Source of the DNA: Christensenellaceae bacterium
Lineage (GTDB): Bacteria > Bacillota > Clostridia > Christensenellales > Christensenellaceae
Reading direction: 5' to 3'
NCBI GenBank assembly: GCA_022846035.1
Contig: AP025580.1
Coordinates: forward strand, 930,001 to 994,000
Length of the DNA: 64,000 nucleotides
Shown here one piece after another: positions 43,513 through 51,747 of the stretch. The notes beneath the pieces were generated by a model that saw only the letters and a list, made by a program, of their open reading frames with translations, did no database searches and had not been told where the DNA came from. A program made the translations under genes and the position numbers. Within the stretch, counting starts at the first letter, position 1. Every line of letters starts with the position of its first letter.

Positions 43513-44472
43513 ATGAGTATTGTGAAATTAAGTCCGGCCTTTAAGGATTATCTGTGGGGCGGGGAAAACCTCAAAGCAAAATATCATAAAGATACGGATA
43601 TGACGCCGCTTGCGGAAAGCTGGGAGCTTTCTACGCATAAGGATGGGCAGAGCAGCGTTGTGACGGGCGAATATGCCGGACTGAAGTTTGCGGACTATTT
43701 AAGCCGGATCGGGAAACAGGCGCTGGGGAAGCACGCGCAGGCATTTGATGAGTTCCCTGTGCTGATCAAATTCATTGACGCAAAGCAATCGCTTTCCATA
43801 CAGGTGCACCCGAGCGACGAGTATGCATTGCGCGTAGAGCATGAGTACGGCAAAACGGAGATGTGGTATATCCTGGATTGCCAGGAGGGCGCCTATCTTT
43901 ATTATGGCGTTGCGCGGGAAACGACGAAAGAAGAATTAAAAAATGCGATCGAGACGGATACGCTGTGCGATCTGTTAAAGCGGGTGCCCGTCAAAAAAGG
44001 AGACGTTTTTTTTATACCGGCAGGTACGCTGCACGCCATCGGCGCAGGCATTGTGATTTGCGAGATACAGCAAAATTCCAACTCCACGTACCGCGTATAC
44101 GATTTTGGGCGGCGGGATGCGCAGGGAAAGCTGCGCGAGCTGCATATCGACAAGGCGCTTGCGGTAAGCAATATGCAGCCTGCGGAAAAGCAAGAACGGG
44201 AAGAAGAATGGACGGACGAAAACGGAGCGGTGCACAGGCCGCTTGCAAGCTGCCCGTACTTTACCACGGAGCTTATTACAAGTATGGGGCGGGCGGCGGT
44301 CCAAGCGGGAGAAGAAAGCTTTGTATCTCTCGTGATTTTAGAGGGACAGGGAAGCGTGGAAAACGGCGAGGAGCGGCTTTCGTTTATGGCGGGGGACAGC
44401 CTGTTTGCGCCTGCTAAAAGCGGCGATATTATCATCGAGGGCGCGTGCATGCTCATCAAAACGACGGTATGA
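43513..44472 (+). CDS. manA: Mannose-6-phosphate isomerase, class I
   Basis: A 319-residue zinc enzyme interconverting mannose-6-P and fructose-6-P. Motifs are KDYLWGG at the start, the metal site QVHPSDEYA, KTEMWYIL and the GTLHAIGAG segment. The compact Bacillus-like size fits. ATG 43513 is preceded by AGGGAG and a longer frame overlapping dut is not needed. Neighbouring sugar genes (ROK kinase, DeoR regulator, NanE) make it part of a sugar-handling neighbourhood. Confidence 0.92.
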   Translation: MSIVKLSPAFKDYLWGGENLKAKYHKDTDMTPLAESWELSTHKDGQSSVVTGEYAGLKFADYLSRIGKQALGKHAQAFDEFPVLIKFIDAKQSLSIQVHPSDEYALRVEHEYGKTEMWYILDCQEGAYLYYGVARETTKEELKNAIETDTLCDLLKRVPVKKGDVFFIPAGTLHAIGAGIVICEIQQNSNSTYRVYDFGRRDAQGKLRELHIDKALAVSNMQPAEKQEREEEWTDENGAVHRPLASCPYFTTELITSMGRAAVQAGEESFVSLVILEGQGSVENGEERLSFMAGDSLFAPAKSGDIIIEGACMLIKTTV

Positions 44473-44480
44473 ACGTTTAT

Positions 44481-44497
44481 GCGGATATAATATCCGC
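44481..44497. repeat. Perfect palindrome, possible operator
   Basis: GCGGATATAATATCCGC is a 17-base perfect inverted repeat centred on one A, lying 8 bases after manA and about 118 before the ROK kinase. There is no T tract, so it looks more like a protein-binding site than a terminator. It contains a TATAAT-like core. Confidence 0.4.
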
Positions 44498-44614
44498 GAT
44501 TCTCAACGCCTTTTTGGTCGGAATGGGATGTCGCGATTTGATCGTGCTTGATTTTTTTTGATAAATATTGTAAAATCATATTATGGAATTTCACGAAGTT
44601 TTAGGGAGAATTGA

Positions 44615-45574
44615 ATGAAATATTATCTGGGAATCGATCTCGGCGGTACGAACATCGCGGCGGGCGTAGTTGACGAAAATTACAATATTATCGCCCGCTA
44701 CAGCATTCCGACGGGCGCGCGACGTTCGTTTGAGGAGATTGTGGCGGATATGGGGCGCGCGGCTAAGGAAGTTGCCCAAAAGGCAGGGCTTTCATTGGCG
44801 GATTTTACGTCGCTTGGCGTAGGCAGCCCAAGCTGCATTAACCCAAAGACAGGTCTGCTTGTGTTCGCGAATAACATGGGCTGGCACAATGTACCTATTA
44901 TCGAGGAGCTGCAAAAGCATGTTGATCTGCCGGTGCTCGTCTATAACGATGCGGATTGCGCGGCGTTGGGGGAAGCGCTCGCGGGCGCGGCCAAGGGATA
45001 TAAAAACGCCTTGATGATTACGCTCGGTACGGGCGTGGGCGGCGGGATGATTTTGGACGGCAAAATATTCAAAGGCGCTGATGGCGCGGGTTTTGAGCCG
45101 GGACATACAGTCATCGTATATGACGGGGTACTGTGTACCTGCGGGAAAAAGGGCTGTCTGGAATCGTATGGCAGCGCGACGGGGCTGATCAATCAAACCA
45201 AGGCGGCGATGGCGGCGTATCCCGAATCGTTTATGCACGAATTTTGCGGGCATGACCTGAGTCGGGTTGACGGGCGGACAGCGTTTGAATCCGCAAAGCA
45301 GGGAGATAAGGCGGCGCAGGATGTCGTCGGGCAATATATTTCTTATGTCGCGGTCGGTATCGGCAACCTGGCGACGGTACTGCGGCCGGAGATCGTCATC
45401 GTCGGCGGCGGTATCTGCAACCAGAAAGAATATCTTTTAGATCCGCTCAATGAAAAGCTGCGCGATTATGTTTTCGGCGCCGAAGACGTAGGCGCGCCCA
45501 AGGTGGTAGCGGCGACGCTGGGCAACGATGCGGGTATCATTGGCGCTGCATTGCTTGAAAAATGTATGGAATAA
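44615..45574 (+). CDS. ROK family sugar kinase (glucokinase-like)
   Basis: A 319-residue ATP-dependent sugar kinase. It has the phosphate loop GIDLGGTNIAAG, the ROK motif around GTGVGGGMILDG, EPGHTVI and the zinc site CTCGKKGCLES. There is no DNA-binding domain, so it is an enzyme and not a ROK repressor. Glucose is the default substrate for this group; ManNAc or another hexose is possible because NanE lies two genes away. A DeoR regulator follows after 30 bases. Confidence 0.88.
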   Translation: MKYYLGIDLGGTNIAAGVVDENYNIIARYSIPTGARRSFEEIVADMGRAAKEVAQKAGLSLADFTSLGVGSPSCINPKTGLLVFANNMGWHNVPIIEELQKHVDLPVLVYNDADCAALGEALAGAAKGYKNALMITLGTGVGGGMILDGKIFKGADGAGFEPGHTVIVYDGVLCTCGKKGCLESYGSATGLINQTKAAMAAYPESFMHEFCGHDLSRVDGRTAFESAKQGDKAAQDVVGQYISYVAVGIGNLATVLRPEIVIVGGGICNQKEYLLDPLNEKLRDYVFGAEDVGAPKVVAATLGNDAGIIGAALLEKCME

Positions 45575-45604
45575 AAAGCCGGTAGATGAGGGAAGGTACG
45601 GAAA

Positions 45605-46348
45605 ATGATTGCTTCTGAACGCAAACTTTACATCATGAATCGTCTGAACGAAAAAGGGATCATCAATTTAAAGGAGATCGCCAGGGAGCTTGCTATTTCC
45701 GAAATTACGGTGCGCAGAGACTTTGAAAAGCTGGAAAAAGAAGGAAAGCTGAAGCGTGTACAGGGCGGCGCGGCCTTGGAAGAGGTGCTGGAGGACGCGG
45801 AACTGACGATGAAAGAAAGAATCTCCATCAATATGGATGAAAAGCGGACGGTGGCGCGGTATGCCGCTGGGCTTGTCGAAGACGGAGATTGCATTTTTAT
45901 AGATGCGGGGACCAGCATGGTACCGCTTGCAGAGCAATTGATCGGGAAGCGGATCCGGCTCGTTACGTGTAATGAGCTGGTGCTGCGCAAGGTGACAAAT
46001 CCGGTGGCGGAGATCATCGTTGTCGGCGGAAAGTTTTTGCCATACTACAGCATGACGGTCGGACCGATCGCGCAGGACGTACTCAAGCAGTTTTATTTCA
46101 ATTTTTCGTTTATCGGGTGCACGGGTATCGACGCGCTACAGGGAGTGGTGTATACGACGGAAATGGAAAGCATGCTGATTAAACGGATTGCCCTTGAAAA
46201 TACGGACAAGGGCGTTTTGCTGCTGGATGACAGTAAGCTGCAAATGCGCGGCTTCCTGAAGTTTGCCGAAATTGCGGATTTCAGCACGGTCGTATGCAAC
46301 GGCAGTCCGCCGGAGGGCGAATTGCCGGATAATATGATATTTGTCTGA
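45605..46348 (+). CDS. DeoR family transcriptional regulator
   Basis: A 247-residue sugar-phosphate responsive repressor: N-terminal helix-turn-helix (LAISEITVRRDFEKLE, with GGAAL following) and the C-terminal DeoR sensor with DAGTSMVPLAEQL and TTEMESMLIKRIAL. It is encoded between the ROK kinase and the NanE-glycyl-radical operon, so it likely controls one or both. Its effector should be a phosphorylated sugar. Confidence 0.88.
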   Translation: MIASERKLYIMNRLNEKGIINLKEIARELAISEITVRRDFEKLEKEGKLKRVQGGAALEEVLEDAELTMKERISINMDEKRTVARYAAGLVEDGDCIFIDAGTSMVPLAEQLIGKRIRLVTCNELVLRKVTNPVAEIIVVGGKFLPYYSMTVGPIAQDVLKQFYFNFSFIGCTGIDALQGVVYTTEMESMLIKRIALENTDKGVLLLDDSKLQMRGFLKFAEIADFSTVVCNGSPPEGELPDNMIFV

Positions 46349-46352
46349 AAGC

Positions 46353-46383
46353 AAAAAAGCAGGGCGCGCGCCCTGCTTTTTTT
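46353..46383 (+). terminator. Terminator after the DeoR gene
   Basis: AAAAAGCAGGGCGC pairs with GCGCCCTGCTTTTT with almost no loop, followed by further Ts. It separates the kinase/regulator unit from the glycyl-radical operon. Confidence 0.85.
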
Positions 46384-46442
46384 GTGGACTTGGATATTCA
46401 GGCTGCTCATGGAGAGAAGATGTCGTCGGATTCGCGATCAAA

Positions 46443-46552
46443 AATGATAATGAGAAACACCGTTTGAATAAGGCATATGTGGCAAAACAATGTGAACAAA
46501 TGATAAAAAATGATAAAAACGGATTGCAATTGTCATATGACGGGTATATACT
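46443..46552 (+). promoter_or_regulatory. Promoter region of the NanE-glycyl-radical operon with repeats
   Basis: TTGCAA (46524-46529) and TATACT (46547-46552) are 17 bases apart. Inside the spacer lies the palindrome GTCATATGAC (46532-46541). Upstream, AATGATAA occurs three times, at 46443-46450, 46499-46506 and 46509-46516, the last two exactly 10 bases apart, which is one helical turn. These are good candidates for sites of the DeoR regulator encoded just upstream. Confidence 0.5.
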
Positions 46553-46607
46553 AAATATAGAAGCAAAGGTCTTATAATTTGATCAAAAAATATGTGGAGA
46601 AGAGAAA

Positions 46608-47357
46608 ATGAAAACAACAGACGCAAGGAAAAAGGAAATATTAGAGTCTTTCAAAAACGGTCTCATCGTATCCTGCCAGGTACAGAAAGACGATCCGATC
46701 TATTCGGAGGAAATGGTCGTAAAGATGGCGGAAGCCGCTAAGTGGGCGGGCGCGGTCGGTATCCGTGCCAACACGCCGGAACAGATCCGCGCCATCAAGG
46801 ATAAAGTGGACCTGCCGATGATCGGTTTATACAAGATCTGGCACGACAATACGGACGTATTCATCACGCCTACCCTGGAAGCGGCGGCGCAGGTATGGGA
46901 AGCGGGCGCGGAGATCATCGCTATGGATTGCACAAACCAGATCAATCATCTTGGGAAACCGGCATATGAGCTTCTGCCTGTCGTCAAAAAAGAAATTCCG
47001 GAGGCAATGCTCTTTGCGGATGTATCAAACTATGAAGAAGCGCGGCGCGCGATTGATAACGGGGCTGACATTGTAGGACCTACGCTTTACGGTTATACGA
47101 AAGAAACAAAGCACATCGAGCTGCCTGACCTGCGCGAGTTTGCGCGCATGTGCCGCGAAATGGGCGATGAGGCCTACATGGTGATGGAGGGCCATATCTA
47201 TACGCCTGAGGACGCGATGAAATGTATTTATCTGGGCGCGCACGCCGTTGTGGTGGGCAGCGCGATTACAAGGCCGCACCTAACCGCGAAACGTTTTGTG
47301 GACCTGTTGGGCGGCTACCAGGACAACTGGCGCGAGGCGGAACGCAAAAAGCACTGA
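46608..47357 (+). CDS. nanE: Putative N-acetylmannosamine-6-phosphate 2-epimerase family protein
   Basis: A 249-residue TIM-barrel protein of the NanE family, normally converting ManNAc-6-P to GlcNAc-6-P. The opening NGLIVSCQVQKDDPIYSEE, IGLYKIWHDNTDVFITPT, DCTNQ and ADVSNYEEARRAIDNGAD follow the family. The rest of a sialic acid pathway (NanA, NanK, NagA, NagB) is absent, and the partners are a glycyl-radical enzyme and sugar-type oxidoreductase, so the true substrate may be another 2-substituted sugar phosphate. First gene of the five-gene operon. Confidence 0.8.
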   Translation: MKTTDARKKEILESFKNGLIVSCQVQKDDPIYSEEMVVKMAEAAKWAGAVGIRANTPEQIRAIKDKVDLPMIGLYKIWHDNTDVFITPTLEAAAQVWEAGAEIIAMDCTNQINHLGKPAYELLPVVKKEIPEAMLFADVSNYEEARRAIDNGADIVGPTLYGYTKETKHIELPDLREFARMCREMGDEAYMVMEGHIYTPEDAMKCIYLGAHAVVVGSAITRPHLTAKRFVDLLGGYQDNWREAERKKH

Positions 47358-47420
47358 AGGTAATGTAATTTTCACCCGCGAAGCGAACGGAGTGAGCGTA
47401 ACTTGGAAGGAGCGATCAGC

Positions 47421-49712
47421 ATGGTAAAATTTGACGTGAACGGCGCGCAGAATGTGGAAGTGAGTAAAAAACTTCCCTGCGAAAAACCGCTTGAAAAACA
47501 ACTGGAGATCATGGAACAGTATACGGCAGCGCATAAGGCGTTCACGGGGCAGGCGAAAGAAACGCGCGAAGTGGAATGCCTGAAAGTACTTTATCCGACG
47601 CTGTTTCGCGAAATAGAACCGGAGGACAAGATCATCGGGCGGATCGACTTTTTGCCCATCGGTTTTGGCTGCGTCACATCGCTGGGCGGGGTGGGGCACT
47701 ATTGCGTGTTCAACAAGCTGCTTGCTTTTAAAGATGAGCTTGCAGGCGAGAGCCTGAAAAAGCGTGTGGACGCTCTTTACGATTACTGGCTCGATCACGA
47801 CGTAAAGACGCTTTACTGCAAGGACGTACTGACCGAAGATACCATTGGGCGTTTTATCGACGTCAACTATCCGATGATCGCGACGGCGCGTCTGTCGGGC
47901 ATGATGCTCGATTACCAGAAGCTGATCGACCTTGGGATCGGCGGCCTGAGGAAAGAAATACAGGAAAAGATGAAAGGATCGCCGGACAACCACTTCTATA
48001 CGGCGGCGCTTGCGTGCCTCGACCTGTTCGTAACGTGCGCGGAGCATTTGCAGAATATGGCGTGGCGCCATATGAAAGGCGCGGACGCGAAGCGCAAAAA
48101 AGAGCTTCAGACCATCTGGGATAGCCTGGAAAAGGTGAAAAATGACAAGCCGGAAACGTTTCACCAGGCATTGCAGCTTTTCTGGCTGTATGCGCTGCTG
48201 GCGGGCGTGATCAACTATGGCCGCCTGGACGACTATATGGGGCCGTTTTTGCAGCATGACCTCGAGACGGGGCTGATCAGCGAGGATGAAGCTTACGAAT
48301 ATGTGAAATCCTTATGGACGATGATCGAAAACCGCCGGACGACGGTCAACGGGCGTATCATTGTGGGCGGACGCGGCAGACGCAATCCGCAGGCGGCGGA
48401 TGTGTTTTTGCACATCGCGATGAAAGTGGCAAAAAACTGCCGTTACGTGGAGCCGCAGTTCACGCTGCGCATTACGGAGGATATGTCTGAACAGATCTGG
48501 GACGAGGCGCTGGACGCGCTGGGAGCGGGCGCTACCTATCCGACGCTATACAACGACGATGTGAATGTGCCGGCTGTTATGTATGGTATGCGCATAGACG
48601 AAAAAGCGGCGGAGCAGTATGTGCCGTTTGGCTGTACGGAGTTCGTCATCCAGGGACAGAGCACGGGTACGCCCAATGTGTGCATAAATCTCTTAAAGCT
48701 GCTGACGATCACCTTAAACGAGGGAATAGACCCGATGGACGGGCAGAAAAAATGCGGACCGGTGAAAATCAGGCCTTTGAGCGAGTTTAAGACGTTTGAC
48801 GACCTGTACGATAACTATAAGGAGCTGCTCAATTACTATTTTGACCTTGCGATCGACGCGCAGATGTATTCTTACAAGCTGATGAACGAGCAGGTATCTT
48901 TCCTGTTCACCAGTATTTTAACGGACGACTGCATTGCGCGCGGCAAGGCGCTTTTAGACGGAGGGGTACGCTACCTCGGCGGTACGAACGAGACGTACGG
49001 CAATATCAATACGTCGGACGCGCTGTGGGCCATCAAGCACCTCGTATACGATACGAAAAAGTATACGCTTGAAGAGTTGAACCGCGCGGCGCTTAAGAAC
49101 TTTGAAGGCTACGACCAGATACGCAAGGATTGCTGGGAATGCGATAAATACGGCAACGACCTTGATACCGCGGACGGCATGGCGCTGGACCTGTACCACT
49201 TTGTGTCGCAGGGAGTGCGGGACAGGGGAATCGCGGCGGGAATGCAGTATTTCCTGATCGTAATTTCCAACAACCAGCTCAATACGGAATGGGGCAGGAA
49301 GACGGCTGCTTCCCTTGACGGACGCTACTGCGGCCAGTATATGAATCCGGCCAACAACCCGCAGGGCGGCGCCAATACGAACGGGCCGACGGCGATGCTC
49401 AACTCGCTGGCAAAGTTCGAGGCCAAATACCACGGCGGTTCGGTGCAGAATATCAAGTTCTCGCCGTCCATGTTCAATGAGAACCGTGAGAAGATCAAGG
49501 CGCTGTTTAGGACGTATTTTAAAAAGGGCGGCTGCCACCTGATGGTTACGGTGGTAAACAAGGGCGACCTTGAGGACGCGGTCGCGCATCCGGAAAATTA
49601 TCCCAACCTCATCGTGCGCGTGAGCGGATTCTCGGCCGTGTTCGTAGACCTTGAGCCGGACATCCAGCAGGAACTGATGAGCAGAGTACTTTACGACGAT
49701 AAGGAAGCATAA
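47421..49712 (+). CDS. Glycyl radical enzyme of unknown substrate
   Basis: A 763-residue member of the pyruvate formate-lyase/dehydratase superfamily. The active cysteine is C405 with E407 in VPFGCTEFVIQG, and the radical glycine is G736 in VRVSGFSAVF, 28 residues from the end. The Cys-X-Glu pattern is that of eliminating or decarboxylating members (glycerol, diol, hydroxyproline dehydratases, C-N/C-S lyases, arylacetate decarboxylases) and differs from the Cys-Cys pair of pyruvate formate-lyase. ATG 47421 has AAGGAG eight bases ahead. Its activase follows six bases downstream. The operon partners are carbohydrate enzymes and no microcompartment genes are present. Confidence 0.9.
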   Translation: MVKFDVNGAQNVEVSKKLPCEKPLEKQLEIMEQYTAAHKAFTGQAKETREVECLKVLYPTLFREIEPEDKIIGRIDFLPIGFGCVTSLGGVGHYCVFNKLLAFKDELAGESLKKRVDALYDYWLDHDVKTLYCKDVLTEDTIGRFIDVNYPMIATARLSGMMLDYQKLIDLGIGGLRKEIQEKMKGSPDNHFYTAALACLDLFVTCAEHLQNMAWRHMKGADAKRKKELQTIWDSLEKVKNDKPETFHQALQLFWLYALLAGVINYGRLDDYMGPFLQHDLETGLISEDEAYEYVKSLWTMIENRRTTVNGRIIVGGRGRRNPQAADVFLHIAMKVAKNCRYVEPQFTLRITEDMSEQIWDEALDALGAGATYPTLYNDDVNVPAVMYGMRIDEKAAEQYVPFGCTEFVIQGQSTGTPNVCINLLKLLTITLNEGIDPMDGQKKCGPVKIRPLSEFKTFDDLYDNYKELLNYYFDLAIDAQMYSYKLMNEQVSFLFTSILTDDCIARGKALLDGGVRYLGGTNETYGNINTSDALWAIKHLVYDTKKYTLEELNRAALKNFEGYDQIRKDCWECDKYGNDLDTADGMALDLYHFVSQGVRDRGIAAGMQYFLIVISNNQLNTEWGRKTAASLDGRYCGQYMNPANNPQGGANTNGPTAMLNSLAKFEAKYHGGSVQNIKFSPSMFNENREKIKALFRTYFKKGGCHLMVTVVNKGDLEDAVAHPENYPNLIVRVSGFSAVFVDLEPDIQQELMSRVLYDDKEA

Positions 49713-49718
49713 TAAAAC

Positions 49719-50627
49719 ATGACGCAGCAGTTAAAAATACTTGAGATCGAACGGTTTGCCATACACGACGGACAAGGGATACGGACGACTGTTTTTTTGC
49801 AGGGGTGCCCGCTTTTCTGCCCGTGGTGCGCGAATCCGGAATCACAAAAATTAAAACGGCAGCTTCGCTATATGGAACACAAATGCGCAATGTGCGGCAC
49901 ATGCGCGCGCGTATGCCCGCACGGCGCGGTCACGATACAGGCGGGAAGACCGGTTTTTGACCGCGATAGGTGCGTGGTATGCGGGACATGCGGCAGGCAC
50001 TGTCCGGCAGGGGCGATCCAGTATGCGGGCGAGGGGATGGACGTTAAGGACATCCTTGAAACCGTGCTGCGCGACAAGGATTATTACGACACAACAAACG
50101 GCGGCCTGACGGTATCCGGAGGGGAGCCGTTCGTCCAGTTCGAAGGATTTCTGGAGCTTTTGAAGCAGGCTAAGGCGGCTGGGCTTGATACCGCGGTGGA
50201 GACGACGGGCAATGTTTCGGAGGAAAAGTTTATTGAGGCGGAGCCGTATATCGATACCTTTTTATTCGACATCAAGCACTGCGATGCGGATAAACTGAAG
50301 AACGTTGCAGGCGGAGACTTGCCGCTTATTTTAAAGAATCTCGCGTATGCGGTATCAAAAGGCGCTCAACGCGTGATTGCGCGTGTTCCGGTGATCCCTG
50401 GCTTCAACTATGACGAGGAATCGCTGCGTGGGATATTCGAATTAGTAAAACGTTACGGCGTAAAAACCGTCCACCTGCTTCCTTACCACACGCTGGGACG
50501 GCGTAAGTACGAGCAGCTTGCTTGGAAATATACGATGGACGACGCCAAGATGGTTTCAAAAGAAGAGTTAACGCCATATCAGGAAATGGGCGAAAAAATG
50601 GGACTTATGGTACAAATAGGAGGCTAA
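49719..50627 (+). CDS. Glycyl-radical enzyme activating protein (radical SAM)
   Basis: A 302-residue radical SAM activase that makes the glycyl radical on the enzyme encoded before it. The SAM cluster cysteines are C30, C34 and C37 in GCPLFCPWCANP, preceded by HDGQGIRTTVF. An inserted ferredoxin domain holds two 4Fe-4S sets, C56-C66 and C85-C95 (CAMCGTCARVCP and CVVCGTCGRHCP). This two-cluster insert is the form found with dehydratase and decarboxylase type enzymes and is missing from the pyruvate formate-lyase activase. GGEP follows at about residue 126. Confidence 0.93.
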   Translation: MTQQLKILEIERFAIHDGQGIRTTVFLQGCPLFCPWCANPESQKLKRQLRYMEHKCAMCGTCARVCPHGAVTIQAGRPVFDRDRCVVCGTCGRHCPAGAIQYAGEGMDVKDILETVLRDKDYYDTTNGGLTVSGGEPFVQFEGFLELLKQAKAAGLDTAVETTGNVSEEKFIEAEPYIDTFLFDIKHCDADKLKNVAGGDLPLILKNLAYAVSKGAQRVIARVPVIPGFNYDEESLRGIFELVKRYGVKTVHLLPYHTLGRRKYEQLAWKYTMDDAKMVSKEELTPYQEMGEKMGLMVQIGG

Positions 50628-50628
50628 T

Positions 50629-51732
50629 ATGCAGGATTTGGTAAAAAGGCTGGAAGAGGCAACGCTGCCTAAGCTTCCCCAAAAAAAGGATTATAAGATC
50701 GGCATTATCGGCGCGGGCTTCATCGTGAAGAACTGCCATCTTGTCGCTTATAAAAAGGCGGGTTTTAACCCGTACGCGATCACTTCGCTGGATTTAGAGC
50801 AGAGCAAGGAAGTCGCCGCCGCGCACGGCCTTGATAAGATATACGAGGACTGGCACGATATGGTAGACGATCCGCAAATCGAGATCATCGACATCGCCGT
50901 GCCGCCGCATGTGCAGCTTGAAATGGTCCAGTATATATGTACCAAAAAATACATCAAAGGTATTTTGTGTCAAAAGCCGATCGCGATGTCGCTTGCGGAT
51001 GCAAGGGAGATTGTACGCCTCGGGAAAGAAGCCGGAATTCCGATTGCGGTTAATTCCAACATGCGTTACGACCAGTCCATGCGGGCTATGAAATATATCT
51101 TAGACCGAAACCTGATCGGCGCGCCGGTATTGGCGACCATCGACATGCGGGCGATCCCTGACTGGCAGGGTTTTTTGCGCGCGTATAACAAGCTGGAGAT
51201 ATTTTCTATGGGCATCCACCATGTGGACATCTTCCGCTACCTATTCGGAGATCCGGAAAAGATCACTGCGGTATGCCGCACAGACCCACGTACAAAGTTT
51301 GAGCACACGGACGGCATCGTGCAGTTCACTTATCAATATAAGGACGGTATGATGGCGACGAGCCTCGACGATGTGTGGGCGTGGCCGGAAAAGCCTTGTA
51401 AGAAAGACAATTATATCCGCTGGCGCGTAGAGGGACTCGATGGCTTCGCGGAGGGTGAATTCGGCTGGCATAAGCGCGAGGGCTTTGCGGGCAGCACCTT
51501 AAAGCTGACGTGTAAATCCTGTCCGGATGAGTGGATCGAACCGAAATGGGATACGCAGTGGTTTCCGGACGCGTTCGTGGGAACGATGGCAAACCTGCTG
51601 TGCGCGGTAGAAGAGGGCACGCAGCCTGAAATCAGCGCGCAGGATAATATCAATACAATCGCCTGTGTGGAAGCGTGCTATCAATCCATAGAGGAAGAAC
51701 GCACCGTTTATTTAAGCGAGATCACCGGTTAA
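50629..51732 (+). CDS. Gfo/Idh/MocA family oxidoreductase
   Basis: A 367-residue NAD(P)-dependent sugar or inositol dehydrogenase-like protein. An extended N-terminus of about 22 residues precedes the Rossmann motif IGIIGAGFIVKNCHL. The usual EKP motif reads QKPIAMS, an exchange of Glu to Gln. The catalytic-type GIHHVDIFRYLFG is present. Its ATG lies one base after the activase stop, with AGGAGG upstream, so it is tightly co-expressed. Substrate unknown; it may oxidise or reduce the sugar acted upon by the radical enzyme or its product. Confidence 0.88.
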   Translation: MQDLVKRLEEATLPKLPQKKDYKIGIIGAGFIVKNCHLVAYKKAGFNPYAITSLDLEQSKEVAAAHGLDKIYEDWHDMVDDPQIEIIDIAVPPHVQLEMVQYICTKKYIKGILCQKPIAMSLADAREIVRLGKEAGIPIAVNSNMRYDQSMRAMKYILDRNLIGAPVLATIDMRAIPDWQGFLRAYNKLEIFSMGIHHVDIFRYLFGDPEKITAVCRTDPRTKFEHTDGIVQFTYQYKDGMMATSLDDVWAWPEKPCKKDNYIRWRVEGLDGFAEGEFGWHKREGFAGSTLKLTCKSCPDEWIEPKWDTQWFPDAFVGTMANLLCAVEEGTQPEISAQDNINTIACVEACYQSIEEERTVYLSEITG

Positions 51733-51747
51733 GGAGGGAAAAGGCTA

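Noticed and set aside
46341-46577. 78-codon forward frame between the DeoR gene and nanE
   Set aside because: It starts inside the DeoR gene end, crosses a strong terminator and covers promoter elements.
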